Positions 7,564 through 15,355 of a DNA stretch of 64,000 nt are shown piece by piece (position 1 is the stretch's first letter; each line of letters starts with the position of its first letter). Position numbers and translations under genes: made by a program. The notes below the pieces were generated by a model, which had not been told where the DNA came from, ran no database searches, and saw only the letters and a list, made by a program, of their open reading frames with translations. The stretch is from positions 2,108,001 to 2,172,000 of the forward strand of contig NZ_CP022390.1 of NCBI RefSeq assembly GCF_003076515.1, written 5' to 3'. The DNA is from Alcaligenes aquatilis (lineage in GTDB: Bacteria; Pseudomonadota; Gammaproteobacteria; Burkholderiales; Burkholderiaceae_B).

Positions 7564-10281
7564 TTAGTGCGCCTGTTCCCAGCTATCGCCCACCCCCACC
7601 TCGGCAACCAGTGGGACATCCAGCTTGGCCACATTGCACATCAGGCCAGGCAGGTTTTCACGCAAAATATCCAGCTCGTCCTCAGGTACATCGAATACCA
7701 GTTCGTCATGGACCTGCATCACCATCTGCGTGCGCAGGCCCTTTTCTTCCAGCCAACGCTGCACAGCCACCATGGCCATCTTGATCAGGTCAGCCGACGT
7801 GCCCTGCATCGGTGCATTAATGGCGGCACGCTCTGCACCGGCCATGCGCGGCCCTTTTGCACCTTTCAGTTCCGGCAGCCATAGGCGGCGACCAAACACG
7901 GTTTCCACATAACCTTGCTCATGAGCCTGGGCTTTGATGCGAGTCATATAGCTGGCCACGCCAGGATAGCGAGCGAAGTAGCGATCAATATAAGCACGGG
8001 CAGCATCACGGGTAATGCCCAGGTTGCTGGCCAGACCAAACTCACCCATGCCGTAGATCAGACCAAAGTTAATCGCCTTGGCGGCACGGCGCTGGTCAGA
8101 GCTAACATCTTTGGCATCCACACCAAAAATCTCGGCAGCGGTCGCTGTGTGCACGTCCCCACCCTGCTCAAAGACCTGCTGCAAATTGGCGTCACCCGAT
8201 ACATGCGCCATCACACGCAATTCGATCTGGGAATAGTCAGCCGAGACCACTTTGCCCAACTCGGACACGAAGGCGGCACGAACACGACGCCCTTCTGCCG
8301 TACGCACCGGAATGTTCTGCAAGTTAGGATCGGAGGAGGCCAGACGCCCGGTTATCACGGCAGCCTGTGCATAACGGGTATGCACACGGCCACTGTCCGG
8401 ATTCACCATTTTGGGCAGCTTGTCCGTATAAGTGGACTTGAGCTTGGCCAGACCACGGTACTCCAGCAGCACCTGCGGCAAGGGGTAATCCTGAGCCAAG
8501 CGGGTCAAGACGTCCTCGTCAGTAGACGGAGCACCACTGGCCGTTTTACGAACCACCGGAATACCGAGCTTGCCGAACAGAATCTCGCCCACTTGCTTGG
8601 GGGAGTTCATGTTGAAAGGCTGGTCGGCCAACTCGTAAGCCTTGTTTTCCAGCTCCAGCATTTTTTGGCCCAGCTCGTGGCTTTGACGCGCCAGGGTAGG
8701 CACATCAATCTTGACGCCATTGCGCTCCACAATCGTCAGCACATCCGAAGCCTGCACTTCCAGCAAATAAATACGCTCCAGACCTTCTTGCTTGGCCACT
8801 TGAGGACGCAGGCACTGATGCAAACGCAAGGTGTAGTCCGCATCTTCACAGGCATAGTGAGACGCAACAGGGATGTCCACCTCGTCAAAACCGATCTGCT
8901 TGGCACCCTTGCCGCAAATATCCTCGTAAGACGTGCCTTTCAAACCCAGCCATTGCAAGGCCAGCTCATCCATGCTGACGCGCTTGTGCGACTGCAAGAC
9001 ATACGCCTGCAACATGGTGTCCTCGCGGATACCGCGCAAGCTGACTTTTTCATTGAGCAGGACATGCGTATCGTATTTGGCATTGTGCAGGACCTTGGCC
9101 GCCTCTGCGTTTTCCAGCCAGGGACGTAGAGTTTCCAGCACATCGTCTTTATCCAACTGCTCTACATCCAGCGAACCACGGTGAGCGACCGGCACATAAA
9201 AAGCCTGGCCCGCCTTGACCGACACCGACAAGCCCACCAAACGCGCCATCAAAGGGTCCAAGGACGTGGTTTCCGTATCCAGCGCCACCAGCTCGGCCTT
9301 CTCCAGTAGGCTTAGCAAGGACTGCAATTGCTCTTTCGTCGTGACGGTCTGATAATCCAGCTCAGCGGGTGCCGCAGGCGTTTCAGCCTGGACGCGGGCA
9401 TCCTGGGCAGGCACGCGCTTGGGATCATCCGTCAATTCACGCAACCAGCTGCGGAAACCATAGGTTTCATAGATATCCTGCAACACAGGATTGTCACGGG
9501 GCTCCGGCTCCAGCGCACCGAAGTCACCCGTAAAACCAGGCACCTCACAATCGAGCTTGACCGTCACCAGCTTGCGCGTCATTTCAAAGTTAGCGCTGAA
9601 ATCGCGCAGATTCTGGCCAGCCACACCCTTGATTTTGTCGGCATGCTGCAACAACTCATCCAGGCTGCCATATTCACCTAACCACTTGGCGGCTGTCTTG
9701 GGGCCCACCTTGGGTACGCCCGGAATATTGTCCGAAGTGTCGCCAATCAGCATCAAATAATCGATAATCTGATCTGGGCGTACTCCGTACTTATTGGTGA
9801 CCCCTTCTATATCCAGCTTTTCGTTACTCATGGTGTTGACCAGCTGCACATGCTCATTGACCAGCTGGGCCAAGTCCTTATCTCCGGTAGAGACCACCGT
9901 CTCGATACCGTTTTCGGCCGCCAGACGAGAAAGTGTGCCGATGATATCGTCAGCCTCCACGCCGGACTGACAAATCAGATGCCAGCCCATGGCGCGTACC
10001 GCTTTGTGAATAGGCTCTATTTGCTCCGCCATATCTTCGGGCATGGAGGGCCGGTTAGCCTTGTATTGATCGTACAGATCGTCCCGGAAGGTGCGGCCCT
10101 TGGCATCGAAAACGCATACCATATAGTCGGCCTGATAATCCTGTAGCAGGCGGCGCAACATATTGATGACCCCGTACAAGGCGCCTGTAGGCTGGCCTTG
10201 CGCGTTTCGCAGATCAGGCATCGCATGGTACGCTCGGTACAGATAGCTGGAACCATCAACGAGCAACAAGGTTTTTTTCAT
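7564..10281 (-). CDS. polA: DNA polymerase I
   Basis: Three-activity polymerase for Okazaki fragment processing and repair. The 905-residue protein contains the 5'-3' nuclease domain (MKKTLLLVDGSSYLYRAYHA at the start, EADDIIGTL near 115, GDTSDNIPGVP near 185), a 3'-5' exonuclease domain with DTET near 335, so proofreading residues appear kept, and the family A polymerase domain with DYSQIELRV near 680, the O-helix region RRAAKAINFGLIYGMG near 735, and HDELVFDVPEDE near 860. The ATG at 10281 is the family start; longer in-frame starts run into the divergent gene. Its start codon overlaps the start codon of the LOG gene on the other strand in a CATG. A terminator follows. Confidence 0.97.
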   Translation of the reverse strand: MKKTLLLVDGSSYLYRAYHAMPDLRNAQGQPTGALYGVINMLRRLLQDYQADYMVCVFDAKGRTFRDDLYDQYKANRPSMPEDMAEQIEPIHKAVRAMGWHLICQSGVEADDIIGTLSRLAAENGIETVVSTGDKDLAQLVNEHVQLVNTMSNEKLDIEGVTNKYGVRPDQIIDYLMLIGDTSDNIPGVPKVGPKTAAKWLGEYGSLDELLQHADKIKGVAGQNLRDFSANFEMTRKLVTVKLDCEVPGFTGDFGALEPEPRDNPVLQDIYETYGFRSWLRELTDDPKRVPAQDARVQAETPAAPAELDYQTVTTKEQLQSLLSLLEKAELVALDTETTSLDPLMARLVGLSVSVKAGQAFYVPVAHRGSLDVEQLDKDDVLETLRPWLENAEAAKVLHNAKYDTHVLLNEKVSLRGIREDTMLQAYVLQSHKRVSMDELALQWLGLKGTSYEDICGKGAKQIGFDEVDIPVASHYACEDADYTLRLHQCLRPQVAKQEGLERIYLLEVQASDVLTIVERNGVKIDVPTLARQSHELGQKMLELENKAYELADQPFNMNSPKQVGEILFGKLGIPVVRKTASGAPSTDEDVLTRLAQDYPLPQVLLEYRGLAKLKSTYTDKLPKMVNPDSGRVHTRYAQAAVITGRLASSDPNLQNIPVRTAEGRRVRAAFVSELGKVVSADYSQIELRVMAHVSGDANLQQVFEQGGDVHTATAAEIFGVDAKDVSSDQRRAAKAINFGLIYGMGEFGLASNLGITRDAARAYIDRYFARYPGVASYMTRIKAQAHEQGYVETVFGRRLWLPELKGAKGPRMAGAERAAINAPMQGTSADLIKMAMVAVQRWLEEKGLRTQMVMQVHDELVFDVPEDELDILRENLPGLMCNVAKLDVPLVAEVGVGDSWEQAH

Positions 10282-10948
10282 GTCTAACAATAAAATCGTC
10301 CGTTTACCGGCCTCTGAGCAGATTCCTACCATCATGAAGGAGCTGCAAACTGCGGTCGATACATTAAAAGAAATGGGTGCTGGCGTAAGTGTTTTCGGCA
10401 GCGCACGCATCAAACCCGGCCATCCTTACTACGAACTGGCCCAGAAACTGGGCCGTCGGCTGGCCGAAGCGGGCGTCACCCTGATTGCGGGCGGCGGCCC
10501 TGGCCTGATGGAAGCCGCCAATAAAGGCGCATACGAAGCAGGCGGGCAAAGTGTTGGCCTGAATATACGCTTGCCCCACGAAACCACCAACAATCCTTAC
10601 CAGACGCACAGTCTTCAGTTCGAATACTTCTACTCGCGCAAGGCGACCTTTTTCATGCACAGCTGGGCCTACATTGCCCTGCCTGGCGGCTTTGGCACCC
10701 TGGACGAGCTGTTTGAAGTCATGACCCTGGTTCAAACAGGCAAAGTCCCACCCGCCCCCATTGTACTGATCGGCACTTCCTTTTGGTCCGGCCTGATCGA
10801 CTGGATTGGTGAGCATTTAATGGAGATGGGGCTGATTGGCCCCAAAGACCTGAATTTACTGGTCCTGACCGACGATTTGGACGAGGTCATGGGCTACATC
10901 AACCAATGCTGCGTGCTGCCTAGGGCGGAACCCGCATTGCCCCAGTAA
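10280..10948 (+). CDS. LOG-family protein (TIGR00730), probable nucleotide 5'-monophosphate phosphoribohydrolase
   Basis: Rossmann-fold protein of the LOG (lysine decarboxylase-like, misnamed) family. Characterised members remove ribose 5-phosphate from cytokinin nucleotides or purine/pyrimidine monophosphates (as PpnN). The 222-residue protein has FGSARIKPG near 39, AGGGPGLMEAANKGA near 70, and the diagnostic PGGFGTLDE at about 134-142 holding the catalytic Glu. The ATG at 10280 shares two bases with the polA start on the opposite strand, and an AAGG stretch lies 8 nt upstream. An ATG at 10334 is a less likely alternative. Substrate is not known from sequence. Confidence 0.88.
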   Translation: MSNNKIVRLPASEQIPTIMKELQTAVDTLKEMGAGVSVFGSARIKPGHPYYELAQKLGRRLAEAGVTLIAGGGPGLMEAANKGAYEAGGQSVGLNIRLPHETTNNPYQTHSLQFEYFYSRKATFFMHSWAYIALPGGFGTLDELFEVMTLVQTGKVPPAPIVLIGTSFWSGLIDWIGEHLMEMGLIGPKDLNLLVLTDDLDEVMGYINQCCVLPRAEPALPQ

Positions 10949-10976
10949 GGCGTACGGGTTAAATTTGCAGTCTTTC

Positions 10977-11010
10977 TTCGGCCCTCCATCAGCAGGGCCG
11001 AATTTGTATT
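10977..11010 (+). terminator. Intrinsic terminator of the LOG-family gene
   Basis: Stem TTCGGCCCT / AGGGCCGAA with an 8-nt loop followed by TTTGTATT, 29 bp after the stop codon. It separates this gene from the downstream amino acid transporter. Confidence 0.75.
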
Positions 11011-11050
11011 GAATGCCACAAGCTAGTCGATATTTGCCGGAGTCCTTCAC

Positions 11051-11845
11051 ATGAACAAAATGCTTGCCCGCCTCCTGATGGTGGCTTTTTGCAGTGCTTT
11101 AGTACCCGCTGCCGCTCACGCAGACGAACCATCCGAAATCCGTTTTGCCACGGAAGCGGGCTATCCCCCTTTCGAGTTTCTGGACCCCAGTGGCGAGCTG
11201 CAAGGCTTTGATATCGATATCGGCAACGAAATCTGTAAACGCCTGCAGGCCAAGTGCGTGTGGATCGACCAGTCTTTTGACAGCTTGATCCCCGGCCTGC
11301 AAGCCCGCAAGTTCGATCTGGCCAACTCCACCATGACAGCTACTGAGGCGCGCGCCAGGGTCATCGACTTTAGCGAGCCCATGTACATCGTGCCGGTGCG
11401 CCTGGCCGCACGCAAAGGCAGCGGCCTGGAGCCCACCGCCGAATCCCTGAAAGGCAAGCGTGTGGGCGTGCAGCAAGGCACCACCATGGAAACCTATGCG
11501 CGCCAGAACTGGGCCAATAACGGTGTCACCATTGTGGCTTACCCCAGCTATACCGATGCCTTCAATGACCTGGCCGGCGGCCGGGTTGACGCCACTTTCC
11601 AGGAAGCCCAGAACGCCATCGAAGGCTTTTTGAGCAAACCGGCCGGCGCCGATTTTGAGCTGACCGGCAGTACCGTGGACGACAGCCCCATTTTGAACGA
11701 ACCCATTGCCATGGGCATTCGTAAAGGCAACAAAAAACTCAAAAAAACCATTGATGAAGTTCTGCGCGAAATGAAGGCCGATGGCACCATGCAGACCTTT
11801 GCCGACAAATACTTCCAAAAAGAAAACATTCGCATTGCGCCCTGA
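11051..11845 (+). CDS. Periplasmic amino acid-binding protein of an ABC importer (Lys/Arg/Orn or His type)
   Basis: Solute-binding protein of the polar amino acid (family 3, HisJ/ArgT/GlnH) type. The 264-residue precursor begins with a Sec signal peptide (residues 1-24, MNKMLARLLM... ending AAAHA before DEPSE). The mature protein opens with the family motif IRFATEAGYPPFEF followed by GELQGFDIDIGNEIC, and has QSFDSLIPGLQARKFD near 75. The GFDID(I/L)... and ANSTMTATEAR segments resemble the cationic amino acid group, but ligand identity is inference. First gene of a three-gene set with two permeases. A GGAG Shine-Dalgarno precedes the ATG. Confidence 0.9.
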   Translation: MNKMLARLLMVAFCSALVPAAAHADEPSEIRFATEAGYPPFEFLDPSGELQGFDIDIGNEICKRLQAKCVWIDQSFDSLIPGLQARKFDLANSTMTATEARARVIDFSEPMYIVPVRLAARKGSGLEPTAESLKGKRVGVQQGTTMETYARQNWANNGVTIVAYPSYTDAFNDLAGGRVDATFQEAQNAIEGFLSKPAGADFELTGSTVDDSPILNEPIAMGIRKGNKKLKKTIDEVLREMKADGTMQTFADKYFQKENIRIAP

Positions 11846-11861
11846 CCTGGATACCTGAACC

Positions 11862-12551
11862 ATGTTGCTTTACGGTTATGGGCCACAGTTGCTGGTCGGC
11901 ACCTGGGAAACCATCAAACTGGCTGTGCTCTCGCTGCTGGTTTCCCTGGTACTCGGTCTGGTCGCTGCCCTGATGAAACTGTCTCGCGCTTCGCTGCTGC
12001 GTTGGGTGGGCGGTTTGTATACCACCTTGATTCGGGGCGTCCCGGACCTGGTGCTCTTGATGTTGTTCTTTTTCAGCCTGCAAATCTGGTTGAACGAACT
12101 GACAGACTGGCTGGAATGGGACATGATCGAGATCGATCCCTTCGGTGCCGGTGTGGTCACCCTGGGCTTTATTTATGGTGCCTACTTTGCCGAGACCTTT
12201 CGCGGTGCCCTGATGGCCATCCCCAAAGGCCAGATGGAGGCGGGCAAGGCCTGTGGCTGGAGCGCCTGGCAAGTTCTGCACCGCATCCAGATCCCGCAAA
12301 TGATGCGCTACGCGCTGCCCGGACTGGGCAATAACTGGCAAATCCTGCTCAAATCCACCGCACTGGTGTCCTTGATCGGCCTGAGCGATGTGGTCAAGAT
12401 TGCCCAAAACGCGGGGAACGCGACCTTCAATTCCTTCTTGTTTGTGGGTATCACCGCCCTGATCTATCTGGGCCTGACCGCTGTGAGCAATATCGGGCTG
12501 GGCTACCTGGAACGACGCTACAACATTGGCGTGAAAGGAGCGCAGTTCTAA
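11862..12551 (+). CDS. Polar amino acid ABC transporter permease (HisQ-like)
   Basis: Inner-membrane subunit of 229 residues with five predicted helices. It has the N-terminal segment GTWETIKLAVLSLLVSLVLG and the EAA coupling loop near residue 125 (QMEAGKACGWSAWQVLHRIQIP) that docks on the ATPase. The family motif RGVPDLVLLMLFFF near 60 is typical of HisQ/ArtQ. Starts 16 nt after the binding-protein stop and overlaps the next permease by one base (TAATG), so the two permeases are coupled and should form a heterodimer. Confidence 0.9.
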   Translation: MLLYGYGPQLLVGTWETIKLAVLSLLVSLVLGLVAALMKLSRASLLRWVGGLYTTLIRGVPDLVLLMLFFFSLQIWLNELTDWLEWDMIEIDPFGAGVVTLGFIYGAYFAETFRGALMAIPKGQMEAGKACGWSAWQVLHRIQIPQMMRYALPGLGNNWQILLKSTALVSLIGLSDVVKIAQNAGNATFNSFLFVGITALIYLGLTAVSNIGLGYLERRYNIGVKGAQF

Positions 12552-13252
12552 TGGATGTTCTGAACGAATTCTGGCGCGCCTATCTGTACCAAAGCAATGG
12601 TCAGCTCTCGGGCCTGGCCATGACCCTGTGGCTGCTGGTGATTTCAGTCGTGATCGGCTTTTTCCTGTCGATTTTCATGGCTATTGGCCGCGTTTCCGGC
12701 AAAGCCTGGCTGTCGCGCCCTATCGGTGCCTTCACTTATTTTTTCCGTGGTACGCCCTTGTATGTGCAGATCCTGCTGATCTACACCGCCATGTACAAGC
12801 TGGCCATTGTCAAATCGGTGCCTGCACTGGAAGCTTTCTTCATGAGCGGCTTTAACTGCATGATTCTGGCGCTGACCTTGAATACAGTCGGCTACACCAC
12901 CGAAATTTTTGCCGGTGCCATCCGCTCCATGCCTTCTGGTGAAGTCGAGTCGGCCCGTGCCTATGGCATGTCCGGCTGGACCTTGTACCGCCGCGTGATC
13001 TTGCCGCAAGCCCTGCGTCGTGTCCTGCCGGCTTACAGCAATGAAGTGGTCCTGATGCTGCATGCCACCTCACTGGCCTTTACCGCCACGGTTCCCGACC
13101 TGCTCAAGATCGCGCGTGATGCCAATGCAGCCACCTATCAGACCTTCACCTCCTACGGGATTGCCGCATTGATTTACCTGTGCGTGTCTTTCATTTTGGT
13201 GGGTGCCTTCCGGATTGTGGAAAAGCGCCAAATGGCGTTCTTGAATCACTAA
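12551..13252 (+). CDS. Polar amino acid ABC transporter permease (HisM-like)
   Basis: Second membrane subunit, 233 residues, with RGTPLYVQILLIYTAMYKL near residue 65 and the EAA loop (GEVESARAYGMSGWTLYRRV) near 135. Partner of the HisQ-like subunit encoded just upstream. The operon ends here at a strong terminator, and no ATP-binding subunit gene (hisP/artP type) follows or precedes it in the window. The transporter must borrow an ATPase encoded elsewhere, or the system has lost it. Confidence 0.9.
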   Translation: MDVLNEFWRAYLYQSNGQLSGLAMTLWLLVISVVIGFFLSIFMAIGRVSGKAWLSRPIGAFTYFFRGTPLYVQILLIYTAMYKLAIVKSVPALEAFFMSGFNCMILALTLNTVGYTTEIFAGAIRSMPSGEVESARAYGMSGWTLYRRVILPQALRRVLPAYSNEVVLMLHATSLAFTATVPDLLKIARDANAATYQTFTSYGIAALIYLCVSFILVGAFRIVEKRQMAFLNH

Positions 13253-13270
13253 ACGCTGAGGTGCTGAGCA

Positions 13271-13305
13271 AAAAAATGGGCCGCTTGCAAAAGCGGCCCA
13301 TTTTT
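13271..13305. terminator. Bidirectional terminator between the ABC permease and DUF1641 genes
   Basis: A 15-bp stem AATGGGCCGCTT / AAGCGGCCCATT with a GCAA tetraloop, A-tract on the left and T-tract on the right, between two converging genes. Works for both strands. Confidence 0.9.
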
Positions 13306-13327
13306 CTTTAGCGACACAAGCGCCCTG

Positions 13328-13786
13328 TCAATCGCCCGTATGATCCAGGTTCTGATAGCGCATCTGACGTCCCATCACACCGGCCATCATCAAAAAGAAA
13401 GTCAGACCGCGACGCACTTCTGGCTCCTTGGCCAGGCGTATCAGGCCCATCAGAGTCGGGGTCGTCTCCGTGGCTCGCACTTGATCCGCAGCCATACGGG
13501 CCGCGTTTCCAACTGACCAGGCGGCTCCTACGCCCTCCTCAAAGCCCTTCATGAGCTTCTCAAGCATATAGTCGTCCGTCATGTCCACCAGATCGGCCAG
13601 CAGGGACACGGCATCCACCACCCGATTCAAACGACCACCAGCCAATAAGGGTTCTATCTTGCCGATCAACTCATCCAGGCCCTTGATGCCCGGATCCTCT
13701 CCAAGCAGGCTTTCCAGGGCAGAGGGGGACTTCTGAGCCGCACCCGCATCGCCGGGGTTCAAGGATTTATCCGATACCGAATTCAT
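13328..13786 (-). CDS. DUF1641 domain protein
   Basis: Small 152-residue protein with a predicted mostly helical fold and no signal peptide. The C-terminal half (LMGLIRLAKEPEVRRGLTFF, then MMAGVMGRQM) matches my recollection of the DUF1641 family, whose members are often encoded next to flavoprotein oxidoreductases or formate dehydrogenases (YrhD). Here it starts 14 nt after the stop of the SQR-like flavoprotein gene, so it is probably translated from the same mRNA and may be an accessory or membrane-interaction partner. Its biochemical role is unknown. Confidence 0.75.
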   Translation of the reverse strand: MNSVSDKSLNPGDAGAAQKSPSALESLLGEDPGIKGLDELIGKIEPLLAGGRLNRVVDAVSLLADLVDMTDDYMLEKLMKGFEEGVGAAWSVGNAARMAADQVRATETTPTLMGLIRLAKEPEVRRGLTFFLMMAGVMGRQMRYQNLDHTGD

Positions 13787-13800
13787 CTGTCTCTCCTGAC

Positions 13801-14991
13801 TTAGACCAAGCCACGGGCCACGGCCCAGTAAATACCCCGATTAAAGCCCTTGCGCAGCAGGCCACCCAGCTTGGTGGGCGGCGTAGGATGCACATCCTCC
13901 TTGTAGTCATACCAGAGCGGCATCCCCCCCTCCAGACCCATTTGGGCTACCGCCACCACACGGCCGTCGTATTCGTCACAAGTACGCCCGAATCGCAGCT
14001 CGGAGGCCAGATTATTGACCACCACAGGCGACTGGTTGTGACATGAGCCACCTGCTTTACTGATGGGCAGGTCCACCGTGTCACCCAGCACGTACACATT
14101 GTCCAGGCCCAGCACCTTCATGGTTTGATGATCGGTGGGGACCCAGCCCTCGTTGTCGGCGGCTTGAGAGATCCCCGAATCACGAACCGCTGCAACTGCC
14201 GTAATTGGCGGTGTTGCCATCAAAAGGTCAAATGGCTCTTCTGCCCCTTCCTCGGAATACGCAATCTTGCGTTCAGGGTCCACTCGGCTCAAGGTAAAAC
14301 CACGTTGATGCTTGATATCCCTATCCTCAAAAATTGGCGGTAAGACCTGGCAAACCTCGTTCTGCATGAACAGGCAATTACGCAGGAGCTGGGAGGTGGT
14401 GGGATAGGTATAGGCAATCTCCACCTTGTCCCGTACGCCACGACGACGCAGGTATTCATCCAGCATCAAGGTAGTTTCTACCGGCGCGATGCCGCACTGA
14501 TGCGGAACATTATGGGTTTTGGGGAAGGTGACAGTAACCAGCACGCGGCCTTTCTCCAGCCTGCTCAGACGGTCAGCCAACTGACGGGCAGGGGCGTGCT
14601 GATAGAAATGATCACCGCCCTCTTTCAGGCCCTCGATTTTTTCCGGTGATGGCACGCAACCCGTAGACAGCACCAGATAGTCGTAATCGATCTTCTTACC
14701 GCTGGCGCAGTGCAAACGGCTGGCTGAGAAATCAAAGCCACTGACCTCCTCCAGCTGGAAATCAATTTCAGGGCGTAAAAGGGAAATTTGCGGTCGCCGC
14801 AGCTCGTCCCGGAAAAAGGCATCAAAAGCCACATACATAAAAGCGGGCTTGTAATAATGCCAGGGGGAATTGGACAACAGGGTAACGCGGACTTTGCCCG
14901 AACGAATTTCCGGGTATAGCTTGGTCACCAGATGATTGGCGGTCATCGTACCGCCAATACCACCACCTACAATCACAATATGCTGCACCAT
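13801..14991 (-). CDS. NAD(P)/FAD-dependent oxidoreductase, sulfide:quinone oxidoreductase-like
   Basis: Flavoprotein of the SQR / flavocytochrome c sulfide dehydrogenase superfamily, 396 residues. Starts with the FAD Rossmann motif VIVGGGIGGTMTANHL, has the STGCVPSPE segment near 110, a cysteine in HQCGIAPVETT near 164 and the C-terminal GGSCHNQSPVVVNNL containing a second cysteine near 325. The latter resembles the quinone-site region of SQRs. SQR enzymes pass electrons from sulfide to the quinone pool and use conserved redox cysteines; the two seen here are compatible but I cannot prove substrate. The ATG at 14991 has an AAGGAG site 7 nt upstream. Followed by DUF1641 in one operon. Confidence 0.82.
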   Translation of the reverse strand: MVQHIVIVGGGIGGTMTANHLVTKLYPEIRSGKVRVTLLSNSPWHYYKPAFMYVAFDAFFRDELRRPQISLLRPEIDFQLEEVSGFDFSASRLHCASGKKIDYDYLVLSTGCVPSPEKIEGLKEGGDHFYQHAPARQLADRLSRLEKGRVLVTVTFPKTHNVPHQCGIAPVETTLMLDEYLRRRGVRDKVEIAYTYPTTSQLLRNCLFMQNEVCQVLPPIFEDRDIKHQRGFTLSRVDPERKIAYSEEGAEEPFDLLMATPPITAVAAVRDSGISQAADNEGWVPTDHQTMKVLGLDNVYVLGDTVDLPISKAGGSCHNQSPVVVNNLASELRFGRTCDEYDGRVVAVAQMGLEGGMPLWYDYKEDVHPTPPTKLGGLLRKGFNRGIYWAVARGLV

Positions 14992-15300
14992 CAGTATTCT
15001 CCTTAATGGGGGGAAACTGTGAAGCGCACCCTGATTCACAAAAAAATCAAGCAAAAACAGGATGGTACACAGCAATCACTGAGACTATGCAAAGCGAGCT
15101 TGGTAATGTGTCCAGCCAATTTGTATCAAATAAGTATTAAGCAAAAATTAAAACGGCCGTTTCTTTTTTGATGAGTTATCCAATCAAATTTATTTATCTC
15201 ACACCCTTTGCCGATTTAAAAAACAAGCTGGGGCGATTATGCATACACCCCAGCCTCTTAATAACTTTCTCACATATGGCCCAACCCTGCCAATATAGAA
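14992..15300. other. Intergenic region upstream of the SQR-like gene
   Basis: About 300 bp, more AT-rich than its surroundings, without a credible gene (a 63-codon open frame on the plus strand has no Shine-Dalgarno and low-complexity composition). It should hold the promoter of the leftward SQR-DUF1641 operon, but I could not find a confident -35/-10 pair. A 12-bp perfect palindrome AAACGGCCGTTT lies at 15151-15162 and might be an operator. Confidence 0.5.
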
Positions 15301-15303
15301 TAA

Positions 15304-15332
15304 AAAAAACGCCTGCATCAAGCAGGCGTTTT
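15304..15332 (-). terminator. Intrinsic terminator of the rimP-typA operon
   Basis: Stem AACGCCTGC / GCAGGCGTT around a short loop, with eight A residues on the plus-strand left side, giving a U-tract for minus-strand transcripts. Lies 24 bp past the typA stop. Confidence 0.88.
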
Positions 15333-15355
15333 CTCCTATCGCAAAACCCGAAGAA

